From M50B103 sp041667565 (GTDB taxonomy: Bacteria; Fidelibacterota; Fidelibacteria; Fidelibacterales; Fidelibacteraceae): a stretch of DNA of 64,000 bases. The notes under the pieces were generated by a model. The model searched no databases, was not told the origin of the DNA, and saw nothing but the letters and a program-made list of their open reading frames with translations. Of the stretch, positions 1 through 8,341 are shown piece by piece. How positions within the stretch are numbered: position 1 is the stretch's first letter; the number at the start of each line of letters is the position of its first letter. The position numbers and the translations under genes are program-made. The stretch spans positions 36,855-100,854 of the forward strand of contig CAZNFT010000002.1 of NCBI GenBank assembly GCA_964572745.1, read 5' to 3'.

Positions 1-461
1 AGCATATGCACTGTTCAGTTTTAGTTGTTAGATCCGAGCAAAAAAATGACTGGACTATTCCTTCCGGGAACATCAATATCTGGTGGAACGATGCTACAAA
101 TGGTCCTTTATCATTGTTAATGGGTTTTCTTTTGAAGCAAGATCGCCAATGGCATCATAAATCCTTGCGTATTATTCGCACGGTAGCACCCAAAGCAGAT
201 ATTATGAATCTTAAAAATGAAATTAATCAGATGCTGACTCTTTCAAGAATTGAAGCCGAAGTGCTTGTTTTGCCTTGCGATGATCCTTTTGAAGCTATTC
301 GTGATAATATGGGAACTTCAGCTATTCTCTTTGCCGGGTTTGTACCCGAAAGTGAAGAAACTAAAGCCATGGAACAAATGACAGAACTTAAGAGGCTCAT
401 GACTTTGCCCGGTGAAATTATTTTGGTTTATAATGCCGGTGATGCTTCCTTGCTGGAGTAA
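1..461 (+). CDS. SLC12-type amino acid/cation-chloride permease, C-terminal part (5' end outside window)
   Basis: The reading frame is open to the window edge, so the ATG at position 6 is probably internal. The visible ~152 residues look like the cytoplasmic C-terminal domain of SLC12-like permeases: a strand ending in VLVVR, then NINIWW, a leucine-rich helix followed by the KQDRQWHHKSLRIIR segment, an alternating strand-helix fold, and a final strand EIILVYNAGD that resembles the closing strand of this family. The membrane-spanning half lies upstream and cannot be seen, so the substrate is unknown. A heptamer-repeat tract starts about 6 bases after the stop. The family call rests on motif memory only. 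Confidence 0.65.
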   Translation, partial: HMHCSVLVVRSEQKNDWTIPSGNINIWWNDATNGPLSLLMGFLLKQDRQWHHKSLRIIRTVAPKADIMNLKNEINQMLTLSRIEAEVLVLPCDDPFEAIRDNMGTSAILFAGFVPESEETKAMEQMTELKRLMTLPGEIILVYNAGDASLLE

Positions 462-466
462 ACCAG

Positions 467-570
467 GGACCAGAGACTAGGAATCAGAAACCAGTGACCA
501 GAAACCAGTGACCAGGGGCTAAGGACCAGAGATCAGGGAATAGGAACCGGGAATCAGGAACTTGGAATAC
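467..570. repeat. Degenerate heptanucleotide tract (ACCAGNN type)
   Basis: About fifteen consecutive 7-base units can be read without slipping: ACCAGGG, ACCAGAG, ACTAGGA, ATCAGAA, ACCAGTG, ACCAGAA, ACCAGTG and so on to about 570. Unit length is fixed while bases vary. It begins directly after the permease stop codon. Similar 7-base-period tracts occur at several other gene ends in this window. Confidence 0.85.
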
Positions 571-690
571 ACAAAGATGACAGGATTAGATCAATTTATA
601 TCAGCAACACTGTCTGAACTAGATTGACGATTATATCTTGGAAATAGTATCAATATGATAAGCTGAAACGATACCATATAAAGGTACTAC

Positions 691-1155
691 TTGGCCATAA
701 ATTGTTTTAGCCCCCTAAAATTACCATTAGGTCAAGAATGTTTTAAAAATCTAGGCTTAAACCGTATTGAGATCCACTGCGATGTGTTGAATGAGAGATC
801 GGCCAACGAAATAAAGGCTTGTGGGTATTTTCATGAGGGGAATTTGCGTGAAAACATGTATGATAATTATCATAATCGTATGAGAACAACAATGCTTTTC
901 TCAAAATTAAGTTCTGAGTATAACCTGAATTCAACAAAAGACGATTTTTTTGATTGGGCTCAAAATCAGGCAGTAAAAAATTCAGAAAGCGCCTTTGGAG
1001 CTGCTATTCAAAACTTATTTGTTTCACCTGTATTGAAATCTGTAACAGTCAGAAAAGATTATTTATTGTTTTCAATATACCATATTGATATTGTAGAAAG
1101 TGATGTGGTTTATATGGGTGTTTTTAAACAGTTTATTAAGATAAAAGAAAACTAG
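691..1155 (+). pseudogene. GNAT acetyltransferase remnant joined to a DUF4359-like tail
   Basis: Residues ~12-70 match the C-terminal half of RimJ/RimL-type GNAT enzymes (CFKNLGLNRIEIHCDVLNER, then an EGNLREN strand), but the N-terminal ~90 residues that normally carry the first strands and part of the acetyl-CoA site are absent. The only available start is a TTG without a clear ribosome binding site. Residues ~80-154 (RKDYLLFSIYHID, then VYMGVFKQFI) resemble the small DUF4359 domain. The simplest reading is a truncated acetyltransferase gene fused by deletion to a second fragment. An expressed small hybrid protein cannot be excluded. Confidence 0.5.
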
Positions 1156-1400
1156 TATCAGAGCCCCTTGCATAGGCTGGTAGATCTGATTTGAGAGAGA
1201 AAACTTCTCTCTTCGATGCAAATATCGCTGTTTATAAGAGTTTATTAATAAGATATTTGCTTCTATCAATGGATTTGAAAAGAATAGTGCTTTAGGAACA
1301 AATTTTGATTCCTAGACAATAATGATTTGCATAAAATTGAGAATATCAGAACTTTTTATCTTTAGTGGGATATAAAATTCATTACATTAAGAGGACGAAA

Positions 1401-2102
1401 ATGAAATTAAGTGATTTTAAAGGATTGTTTCAGAAACAAGATATTAAGCTTCTTGAAAAGCGTGAATATGGCGAAGATTATGTGGAGTTTAATTTTTCTT
1501 CAGAAACTGTGCAAGATTGGCGAGCCGGTGAGCATGGACTTTTCACCTTTCCTGATAAAAAAATAAAAGGTAAATCATTTCGAGGATTTTCTATCGCCTC
1601 TATTCCTGAGGAAAATATATTAAAGATAACAACGCGTATCAGCCCAAATCCATCATCATTTAAGCTTATGATGAAAGAAATGGAAGTAGGTGACAAGATC
1701 CGTTTAAGAGGTCCTTTTGGCTGGTTTACACTACAAGATGAAAATTCGCCCTTAGTTTTGATCGCCGCAGGAGTAGGGATAGCACCTATTCGAGCTTTAT
1801 TAAAAGAAATTGAAAAAGAAAACAATCGTTTTATTGTGCTGATATATTCTGCAAGGAATGAACATTTATATAAAGACGATATTTTAAAAATAGTCGAAAA
1901 AGATAAAAGGATCACCGCACATTTTATTTATTCTAAAGAAGAGAGTGCACATTTACTAAATAAAGCCATGATGCGCTATGGTGATTCAGCATATTATTAC
2001 ATTTCGGGTATGCCCGATATGATAAAAAGTACAAGAAAAAAAATAGCTTCTCGTTCAATTACAAGATCACATATTGTGACTGATCCCTTTTACGGATATT
2101 GA
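1401..2102 (+). CDS. FAD/NAD(P)-binding oxidoreductase (ferredoxin-NADP reductase fold)
   Basis: A 233-residue flavoprotein of the ferredoxin reductase type. Residues 61-67 (RGFSIAS) are the flavin-binding RxYS-like motif, 104-107 (GPFG) the following turn, and 122-131 (AAGVGIAPIR) the NAD(P)-binding loop. The end FYGY carries the aromatic residues that usually stack on the flavin. There is no iron-sulfur domain, so it is either a lone reductase or a partner of a protein encoded elsewhere. A GTG at 1365 would extend it, but the ATG at 1401 is preceded by GAGGACG at good spacing and starts where the family usually does. Electron acceptor unknown. Confidence 0.85.
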   Translation: MKLSDFKGLFQKQDIKLLEKREYGEDYVEFNFSSETVQDWRAGEHGLFTFPDKKIKGKSFRGFSIASIPEENILKITTRISPNPSSFKLMMKEMEVGDKIRLRGPFGWFTLQDENSPLVLIAAGVGIAPIRALLKEIEKENNRFIVLIYSARNEHLYKDDILKIVEKDKRITAHFIYSKEESAHLLNKAMMRYGDSAYYYISGMPDMIKSTRKKIASRSITRSHIVTDPFYGY

Positions 2103-2390
2103 TCTTAGCCGTCCGGAATTGTTAGCATATCTTTAATAATTCCCAATAATTATTTTGATAATCAAATATTATTGTTTTATATAAAAGATTCTTGGAATAA
2201 AAAATAAGCCTTGAACACAATATATATCCATGTCCTAATTTTATTTTCTACCTGTTTTTTTGCTGCTTAGGCTAGTTATTTCAGAACTCCGAAGCGTTTT
2301 TATATGTCAGCTCTTTGAAGGATAAAAATTGAACCCATATAAAAAAGTGGGTATCTCCCACTCGTAACTCGCAATTCATCACTCTCTTTG
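2103..2390. other. Intergenic, AT-rich; short heptamer-like run next to tRNA-Arg
   Basis: No open reading frame of interest. Near 2360-2386 the sequence again reads in 7-base steps (CTCGTAA, CTCGCAA, TTCATCA), just downstream of the 3' end of the minus-strand tRNA-Arg. Otherwise I see nothing definable. Confidence 0.4.
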
Positions 2391-2464
2391 TACCCCGAAC
2401 AGGAATCGAACCTGTAACCTACGCTTTAGAAGAGCGTTGCTCTATCCAATTGAGCTATCGGGGC
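2391..2464 (-). tRNA. tRNA-Arg (anticodon TCT)
   Basis: The reverse strand folds as a complete cloverleaf: acceptor GCCCCGA with TCGGGGT (one G-U pair), D arm with AGCTCAATTGGATAGAGC, anticodon stem ACGCT/AGCGT holding loop CTTCTAA, and T arm with GGTTCGATTCC. The anticodon TCT reads AGA/AGG. CCA is not encoded. First of three tRNA genes on the minus strand. Confidence 0.95.
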
Positions 2465-2561
2465 ATTCTCAAGAAGAGAGAAGAATAATCTCCGTAAAAG
2501 AAAGAATGAAATTATATTCACAATTTCATTTCTTCTTATTATATCCTGGATCTTATTTCAA

Positions 2562-2874
2562 TGTCGGGGCGAGAAGATTTTCCCAGCGGGACTCCTTTGG
2601 AGGAACTTCCGACTTANNNNNNNNNNNNNNNNNNNNNNNNNNNNNNNNNNNNNNNNNNNNNNNNNNNNNNNNNNNNNNNNNNNNNNNNNNNNNNNNNNNN
2701 NNNNNNNNNNNNNNNNTGTCGGGGCGAGAAGATTTTCCCAGCGGGACTCCTTTGGAGGAACTTCCGACTTACTGCTAAGTTTACCCATGTCAATTGTCGG
2801 GGCGAGAAGATTTTCCCAGCGGGACTCCTTTGGAGGAACTTCCGACTTACTGCTAAGTTTACCCATGTCAATTG
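2562..2874 (-). repeat. Tandem 78-bp repeat array derived from the 3' half of tRNA-Pro, with internal assembly gap
   Basis: Unit starts are visible at 2562, 2717, 2795 and 2873; the last three are spaced exactly 78 bp, and the final copy runs into the intact tRNA-Pro. On the minus strand each unit has AGCAG plus AAGTCGGAAGTTC (end of anticodon stem, variable loop and first half of the T arm), then a 22-base insertion in the T loop, then AAATCTTCTCGCCCCGAC (rest of T arm and acceptor 3' strand), then a 19-base spacer. The insertion contains two small hairpins, CTCC-AAA-GGAG and TCCC-GCT-GGGA. Open frames crossing this array are spurious. True copy number is hidden by the gap. Confidence 0.9.
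2617..2716. other. Assembly gap of exactly 100 N
   Basis: A run of 100 Ns, the conventional length for a scaffold gap of unknown size. It interrupts the 78-bp tandem array, which explains why assembly failed here. Distances across it should not be trusted. Confidence 0.98.
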
Positions 2875-2949
2875 TCGGGGCGAGAAGATTTGAACTTCCG
2901 ACTTCCTGCTCCCAAAGCAGGCGCGCTAACCGGACTGCGCCACGCCCCG
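2875..2949 (-). tRNA. tRNA-Pro (anticodon TGG)
   Basis: Reverse strand gives acceptor CGGGGCG pairing with CGCCCCG, discriminator A, D arm GCGCAGTCCGGTTAGCGC, anticodon stem CCTGC/GCAGG around loop TTTGGGA (anticodon TGG) and T arm GGAAG-TTCAAAT-CTTCT. This copy is complete and lacks the 22-base T-loop insertion found in the array just downstream of it. Confidence 0.95.
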
Positions 2950-2973
2950 AATTATAATGTGACAAATATCAAA

Positions 2974-2990
2974 GTGGGACTTGAATCCCT
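2974..2990 (-). repeat. Partial T-arm copy downstream of tRNA-His
   Basis: The plus-strand string TGGGACTTGAATCC repeats, with one change, the TGGGACTTGAACCC of the adjacent tRNA-His T arm. It looks like a short remnant of a duplicated tRNA 3' part, in the same orientation and position relative to its gene as the tRNA-Pro array. Confidence 0.45.
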
Positions 2991-2993
2991 AAG

Positions 2994-3067
2994 GGTGAAT
3001 GATGGGACTTGAACCCACGACCACTTGGGCCACAACCAAGCGCTCTACCTGCTGAGCTACATCCACC
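2994..3067 (-). tRNA. tRNA-His (anticodon GTG)
   Basis: Reverse strand starts GGTGGATG with the extra G at position -1 typical of tRNA-His, pairing with CATTCACC (one G-U pair). Anticodon stem CTTGG/CCAAG encloses TTGTGGC (anticodon GTG). T arm carries GGGTTCAAGTCCC. CCA not encoded. Confidence 0.95.
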
Positions 3068-3147
3068 ATATAAAGCCCGTAAATATAATGGAAAAGATAC
3101 TCAAACTGCAATACTTTTTTTAGCTAGTTTCAATATTGTTGTTTTGA

Positions 3148-4095
3148 TCAATAGAGCATTTTGAGTGTTGCGGGGACAACGCCTTGTTCTTTGCAGGTTT
3201 CCCCGGCTGCCTGATTGGCATAATGTACGCAGGTTTCTAAAGGTAAACCTGTTGAATATAATGCTGCTACTACTGAAATAACCGTATCACCGGCTCCTGT
3301 AATATCAGAAACACTAAGCTCTTTTGCATGGACATGAATGAGTTTATCTTTATTGCAAAGGATCATTCCTTCATTACCCAGGGTTAAAAGAACATTATCA
3401 CAAGCCAGTTTTTCCAGCAGATCTTTTGCTGCTTTCTTAGCCATGTCAATTTCTTTTATCTCATAATTCAGTTGAGCCTCTGCTTCGTAACGATTAGGTT
3501 TTATGAGAGTTGCCGCTTTGTAAGCTTCGATATTTTCAACCTTGGGATCTACAAACACAGGAACATCGGCTTTTTTTGCCAGATGCATAATTTCGGTGAT
3601 CAATGATTTTGTGAGTACACCTTTGTTATAATCCTGCAATATGATAATATCCGAGATCTTTATGGCACGATGGATCTCTTTAAGCAAGGCATTTTGCATA
3701 TCCTTACTTATATCGCTGCGAAGTTCCTGATCTACTCGTAATACTTGTTTACCGCCATTGAAAAAACGAGTTTTTTTGCTTGTGATCCTTTCTCTATCAC
3801 GAAACAGACCTTCGCGTTTTATATTATGTTGGTCGCAAAGATATTCTAAGCTAAAGGCAGTAAAGTCATCACCAACAACACCAATGATCTCTGTGTTCAC
3901 ACCCAGTGATTGTAAGTTCATGCAAACATTCAGCGCGCCGCCCGGGCGTTCTTCAGTATTGTGTATGTCCAATATATCTACAGGTGCTTCAGGTGATCGG
4001 CGGTCAATTCTACCTTTGGCAAACACATCAAGCATCAGATCACCGATAACGCAGATATGTTTTTTCTTGAGTTGTTCTATATGTTTTTTCATCAT
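3148..4095 (-). CDS. rfaE1: PfkB-family sugar kinase, D-glycero-D-manno-heptose-7-phosphate kinase type
   Basis: A 315-residue ribokinase-fold enzyme likely phosphorylating heptose 7-phosphate at O1 on the way to ADP-heptose for lipopolysaccharide core. Residues ~17-23 (GDLMLD), the following RRSPEAPVDI segment and the ERPGGALNV glycine loop match the HldE N-terminal domain closely. The catalytic GAGD lies at 267-270 near the C-terminus. There is no fused nucleotidyltransferase domain, so the second activity must be encoded elsewhere. An upstream in-frame ATG would add a hydrophobic 15-residue leader not typical of this cytosolic family, so I start at the ATG at 4095. Confidence 0.8.
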   Translation of the reverse strand: MMKKHIEQLKKKHICVIGDLMLDVFAKGRIDRRSPEAPVDILDIHNTEERPGGALNVCMNLQSLGVNTEIIGVVGDDFTAFSLEYLCDQHNIKREGLFRDRERITSKKTRFFNGGKQVLRVDQELRSDISKDMQNALLKEIHRAIKISDIIILQDYNKGVLTKSLITEIMHLAKKADVPVFVDPKVENIEAYKAATLIKPNRYEAEAQLNYEIKEIDMAKKAAKDLLEKLACDNVLLTLGNEGMILCNKDKLIHVHAKELSVSDITGAGDTVISVVAALYSTGLPLETCVHYANQAAGETCKEQGVVPATLKMLY

Positions 4096-4212
4096 GAATG
4101 AATCTATTAAAACAAAAATCCAAATAAAAGTGAAAAGCAATTTGAAAAAAGGGTTTATTCATTGGCTTTTTTTAAGTATATTTAGCCTAAATTTTGGTTA
4201 AAAAGGTAGGCT

Positions 4213-5406
4213 ATGTTTAAAAGATCGTTTAACCGTTATAATACGGATTGTGTTAAATATGATAAACTTGAGGCAGTTTTTGGAAGAAAAGACCTTATTC
4301 CGCTATGGATAGCAGATATGGATATTGCGGCACCGCGTCCGATTATCAGAGCTTTGCACAAAAGGATCAATCACCCTATTTACGGTTATTCCTTACATAA
4401 TGACTGTTTTTATGGAAGTATTATATCCTGGATCAAAGATCATTTTGGCTGGGAAGTCGATAAAGAATGGATCACTTGCTCGCCCGGTATTGTTCCTGCA
4501 ATTAATATAGCAGTAATGAGTCTGACCAATAAAGGAGATGAGGTTATAGTTCAGACCCCGGTTTATTTTCCTTTTTTTCCGGCAGTAGAAAATCATGAAA
4601 GGGTTTTACTCAAAAACCCCTTAAAAGAAGTCGATGGCTATTATACCATGGATTTTGATGATCTCAAAAAAAAGATCAGTAAAAAAACAAAAATGATTAT
4701 TTTATGTAATCCGCATAATCCTGTGGGTAGGGTTTTTAAACGCGACGAGTTAAAAGAGCTGGGGGAGATCTGTTTAAAAAACAACATTATAATTATTTCG
4801 GATGAAATTCATGCTGATTATGTTTTTGCGCCAAATAAACATATACCCATTGCCAGTATATCTGAAGAACTTTCACAAGTCACCGTAACTTGCATGGCAC
4901 CTAGTAAAACATTTAATATCGCAGGTTTTGCTACTTCTGCAATTATTATCAAGAATGAGAAACTCCGCAAAAAATTTCGCTATATAACGGAATCACTACA
5001 TATTTGCGGAGGAAATATTCTTGGTGATACTGCCTTGATCGCTGCTTATAAAAAAAGTAGCAAGTGGTACGAAAAGAACAAAAAATTTCTTGAAAGTAAT
5101 ATAGATTTTGTGGTCGATTATGTTCGTGAAAATATACCCGATATTAAGATCCATAAACCCGAAAGTACTTTTTTGCTTTGGCTTGATTGTCGTGATCTTG
5201 GACTGGACCAGGAAGAATTAAAAGAGTTTTTTATCGATAAAGCCGGACTTGGTTTGAATGATGGTGCAATGTTTGGTGAAAATGGTGTGGGCTATATGCG
5301 CATGAATATTGGAACCAGTCGCAAAATCTTAAAAAAAGCCTTAAAACAATTAGAGAAAGCGGTAAATAGAGAAGTTGGAAGGCAGAAGCCGGAAGTCGGA
5401 AGCTAA
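4213..5406 (+). CDS. MalY/PatB-type PLP-dependent aminotransferase / C-S lyase
   Basis: A 397-residue fold-type I PLP enzyme. Visible landmarks are LWIADMDIAAP at 31-41 (the substrate-site opening typical of MalY/PatB), NPHNPVGR at 166-173, SDEIHADY at 196-203 and the Schiff-base lysine 232 in APSKTFNIAG. The family cleaves cystathionine or cysteine conjugates to pyruvate, ammonia and a thiol. The last ~12 residues (EVGRQKPEVGS end) are encoded by a 7-base-period GAAGNNN tract that runs through the stop codon, so the native C-terminus appears extended by repeat DNA. Confidence 0.87.
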   Translation: MFKRSFNRYNTDCVKYDKLEAVFGRKDLIPLWIADMDIAAPRPIIRALHKRINHPIYGYSLHNDCFYGSIISWIKDHFGWEVDKEWITCSPGIVPAINIAVMSLTNKGDEVIVQTPVYFPFFPAVENHERVLLKNPLKEVDGYYTMDFDDLKKKISKKTKMIILCNPHNPVGRVFKRDELKELGEICLKNNIIIISDEIHADYVFAPNKHIPIASISEELSQVTVTCMAPSKTFNIAGFATSAIIIKNEKLRKKFRYITESLHICGGNILGDTALIAAYKKSSKWYEKNKKFLESNIDFVVDYVRENIPDIKIHKPESTFLLWLDCRDLGLDQEELKEFFIDKAGLGLNDGAMFGENGVGYMRMNIGTSRKILKKALKQLEKAVNREVGRQKPEVGS

Positions 5407-5437
5407 AAACCGGAAGCGAGAAGCCGGAAGGCAGTGG
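5364..5437. repeat. Degenerate heptanucleotide tract (GAAGNNN) overlapping the end of the MalY-like gene
   Basis: Reads as GAAGTTG, GAAGGCA, GAAGCCG, GAAGTCG, GAAGCTA, AAAACCG, GAAGCGA, GAAGCCG, GAAGGCA. The stop codon of the lyase gene falls inside one unit. Same 7-base periodicity as the tract at 467. Confidence 0.85.
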
Positions 5438-5543
5438 CAAGAGTTGTTTAGAAGCTTAGATGTTGCTATTTTTTTTATAGATACTTAATTTCAAGGATGA
5501 TTTTTGTTCTTTGCTCTATAAGTTCCAGTTGTTACATTTAAAG

Positions 5544-7724
5544 ATGAAAAATATACCAGAATTATTAGCCCCTGCGGGGAATTTAGAAGCAGCGATCACA
5601 GCTTTTGAGAATGGAGCTGATGCTGTTTATGCCGGTCTTTCTAAGTTTAATGCTCGTGAAAGAACTGAAAACTTCAAAGACTTTCAATTTGCAAAGCTCA
5701 TGTCTTATGCCAATAAAAATGGCAAAAAAGTTTATCTTACTTTTAATACTCTTATCAAAGAAAACGAACTTCAAGAAGCTCTGGATTCATTGTATCAGGC
5801 AAGTCGTTTACTTCCCGATGCCATTATTACTCAGGATATTGGTGTAGTAAAAATGCTAAGAGAGTATTTTCCGCACATCCCTATCCATGCTTCCACGCAA
5901 ATGGGAATACATAATTCTGCAGGAGTTAATCTTGCTAAAGAACTGGGAATAGAACGAGTTATCTTAGAACGCCAGGTTACCATGGAAGAAATTGCTGAGA
6001 TCAAGAAAAATTCAGATCTTGAGCTGGAAGTATTTATTCACGGCGCACTTTGTTGTTCACTTTCCGGTGTATGTTTGTTTTCTTCTTGGATGGGCGGACA
6101 CAGTGGAAATCGTGGAAAATGTAAGCAACCCTGCCGTCGCCGCTATTTTTCTAAAGAAGGGAACGGTTTTTTCTTTTCCACTCAGGACCTTTATACCTTA
6201 GAAGATATTCCCAGACTGAAGGCTGCCGGGATTGCATCACTTAAGATCGAAGGCCGTTTACGTAAATCGGATTATGTGGCATCCACCGTTAGAGCATATA
6301 GAATGATGCTTGATGCTCAAGAAGATGAAATTGAGCAATTATTACCCGAAGCCAAAGCTGTATTATCGGGATCTCTGGGGCGAAAATGGTCGGGGGGTTT
6401 TTATGATAAAGAAAAATTTGATCAAGTGATTGAATCTGAGCGCTTAGGTGTTTCCGGTAAGCAGATCGGGAAAGTTTTAAGTTGCAAAAACAATGGTTTT
6501 GAGATGGAAACTTCTCAGAGCTTAAAGTTTGGCGATAAGATCAGAATACAGGGCAAGAGCGGACTTGAAGGTCCTGCAATGACTGTGACAAAGATATCGA
6601 AGAATGGAAAAGCGGTCACACGGTTGGGTAATAGAGACAGAGGATTTATTCATTGTGACAAAGAAATTCCCAAAGATGGCTTGGTTTATAAAATAGGTGT
6701 ATCAGCAAAAGAATATGGCAAGTTAATAGAGCAGCTACCTATTATTGAAAGCAATTTGATTCTATCAATTAATCTTAATGCTAAATTGATCAATGTAAAA
6801 ATTTGCGATCATCCACACATGAAAAACTGGACTTTTAAGCTTGATCTGCCCAAGGCGAAAAAACTTGCTGTGGAGGAAGCAACATTTATTAATGAATTTA
6901 AAAAATCATCTATCGATGAAATAGGGATTAAAAATGTCTCCGTGAAATTAGACGGGGAATATTTTATGTTGCAACGCGATATCCGTAAAATAAGACAATC
7001 CTTTATGGAGTGGCTCAAAGAAAACTATAGTCCTAATGAAAAACCGGTTTTTGTTTTTCCTGAAAAAGCTAAGCAAAATAATGATCTACTACATACTCAA
7101 GCTTTAGAAGCAAACGATCTTCCTTATTCAATGGAAGTGACGCGGGTTGCAAGAACAGAAAAGGTAAAAAAAGGCGAGGAGTATATTCTACCTTTATTTT
7201 GTCCCGAAAAAGAACTTCCGGAACTTAATTTAACTATTCAAAACTACTATGATGCCGGCATTCGCCATTTTAGGGCAACATCACTATTCCATTTTGAATT
7301 ACTAAAATATTATGATGATATAGAGATCAATACCGGATTGCCTTTGCCGGTTTGTAACCATTTGGCGATCCAGGAACTAAAAAAACTGGGATCTACCCGT
7401 GTCCAATTGTGGGTAGAGTTGGAAAAAGAGATACTCGACAGCTTATCTGAGCTGATGCCTGATCATGTAGAGATCTATCGTTATGGCAGATTACCGATCT
7501 TGCAAACACGCGCAATTATTCCTGTTAGTGGAGATATCACTGATGCTCGTGGAGCAGAATTTTTTATTGAAAAAGCTTATCCACTGACTTCACTTTATCC
7601 CTCAGCTGTTTTTGAACTACCGCTTGACGAAATTCCCAAGGTCTCAACCTTTAGCGATTTAAGCCATGCCCGTCCGGGAGAAAAAACTGTATCACGATTT
7701 AACTTTGATAGAGAAATGGCGTAA
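5544..7724 (+). CDS. U32 family peptidase, RlhA/YdcP-like
   Basis: A 726-residue protein beginning PELLAPAGNLEAA, the signature opening of the U32 family. The cysteine-rich block at 166-197 (HGALCCSLSGVC to GKCKQPCRRR) is present with Cys170, 171, 177, 193 and 197. Length and a second DUF3656-like half (from about residue 380) match the long RlhA/YdcP group, one member of which hydroxylates a cytidine in 23S rRNA; other U32 members act with hydroxylases or as collagenase-like proteases. A TTG at 5511 gives a longer frame, but the ATG at 5544 matches the family N-terminus. Confidence 0.85.
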   Translation: MKNIPELLAPAGNLEAAITAFENGADAVYAGLSKFNARERTENFKDFQFAKLMSYANKNGKKVYLTFNTLIKENELQEALDSLYQASRLLPDAIITQDIGVVKMLREYFPHIPIHASTQMGIHNSAGVNLAKELGIERVILERQVTMEEIAEIKKNSDLELEVFIHGALCCSLSGVCLFSSWMGGHSGNRGKCKQPCRRRYFSKEGNGFFFSTQDLYTLEDIPRLKAAGIASLKIEGRLRKSDYVASTVRAYRMMLDAQEDEIEQLLPEAKAVLSGSLGRKWSGGFYDKEKFDQVIESERLGVSGKQIGKVLSCKNNGFEMETSQSLKFGDKIRIQGKSGLEGPAMTVTKISKNGKAVTRLGNRDRGFIHCDKEIPKDGLVYKIGVSAKEYGKLIEQLPIIESNLILSINLNAKLINVKICDHPHMKNWTFKLDLPKAKKLAVEEATFINEFKKSSIDEIGIKNVSVKLDGEYFMLQRDIRKIRQSFMEWLKENYSPNEKPVFVFPEKAKQNNDLLHTQALEANDLPYSMEVTRVARTEKVKKGEEYILPLFCPEKELPELNLTIQNYYDAGIRHFRATSLFHFELLKYYDDIEINTGLPLPVCNHLAIQELKKLGSTRVQLWVELEKEILDSLSELMPDHVEIYRYGRLPILQTRAIIPVSGDITDARGAEFFIEKAYPLTSLYPSAVFELPLDEIPKVSTFSDLSHARPGEKTVSRFNFDREMA

Positions 7725-7740
7725 ATAAGGCAAAAGTAAA

Positions 7741-7784
7741 AGATTCAGATTCCAGATTTCAGATACCAGATAACAGATTACACT
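7741..7784. repeat. Degenerate heptanucleotide tract (AGATNCC) between convergent gene ends
   Basis: Units AGATTCC, AGATTTC, AGATACC, AGATAAC, AGATTAC in a row. It lies between the stop codons of the U32 gene (plus) and folE (minus) and touches the folE stop at 7778-7780. Confidence 0.8.
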
Positions 7785-8341
7785 GTTTTTGAAATCATGT
7801 TCAAAAATTCAGCTCTTGTTTCAGCTTCATCACGAAATTCACCAAGAACAGCAGATGTGGTCGTGAGTGATCTCGCTTTTTCAACTCCACGCATTTGCAT
7901 GCACATGTGACGCGCTTCAATGACAACACCCAAGCCTCTTGGTTCTAATAATTCAAATAGTGTATCAGCGACCTGTTGAGTCAGACGTTCTTGTAATTGT
8001 AAGCGACGAGCAAAAACATCTACAACCCGAGGAAGTTTTGAAAGTCCCAGAAGTTTTTTATCGGGTATGTATCCAATATGAGCTACACCGAAAAAAGGTA
8101 AAAGATGATGTTCACACATGCTGTAAAATTCAATATCTCTTACTATGACCATTCCCTCGGCATGTTCATGAAAAATAGCTCCATTTACAACATCCTTAAT
8201 ATCTTGAGTATATCCCTGGGTAATATAATCCCAAGCTCTTGCAACGCGTTTAGGGGTCTTAATTAAACCTTCGCGAGTCGGATCTTCGCCTATTTCTATA
8301 AGAAGTTGGTGTACAAGTTTTTTTACATTTTCGTGATTCAT
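7778..8341 (-). CDS. folE: GTP cyclohydrolase I
   Basis: A 187-residue enzyme converting GTP to dihydroneopterin triphosphate, first step of tetrahydrofolate synthesis. The zinc ligands are visible as Cys76 and His79 in SMCEHHLLPF and Cys147 in ARHMCMQMRGV. The GLSKLPRVVDVFARRLQLQERLT stretch starting near residue 99 is the strongly conserved core. Length is normal for the bacterial single-domain type. It is transcribed convergently with the U32 gene. Confidence 0.97.
   Translation of the reverse strand: MNHENVKKLVHQLLIEIGEDPTREGLIKTPKRVARAWDYITQGYTQDIKDVVNGAIFHEHAEGMVIVRDIEFYSMCEHHLLPFFGVAHIGYIPDKKLLGLSKLPRVVDVFARRLQLQERLTQQVADTLFELLEPRGLGVVIEARHMCMQMRGVEKARSLTTTSAVLGEFRDEAETRAEFLNMISKTV

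Noticed and set aside
1191..1213. GAGAGAG-AAAACTT-CTCTCTTC hairpin as a terminator
   Set aside because: Short mixed stem with no T run and no clear gene ending next to it.
2562..2949. Integrated element using tRNA-Pro as attachment site
   Set aside because: No integrase or cargo is near, and the repeats are tandem rather than flanking; the gap leaves this possible but unsupported.
2437..2965. Several open frames on both strands across the N run (85-135 residues)
   Set aside because: They are translations of the tRNA-derived tandem array and of tRNA genes, and they read through Ns.
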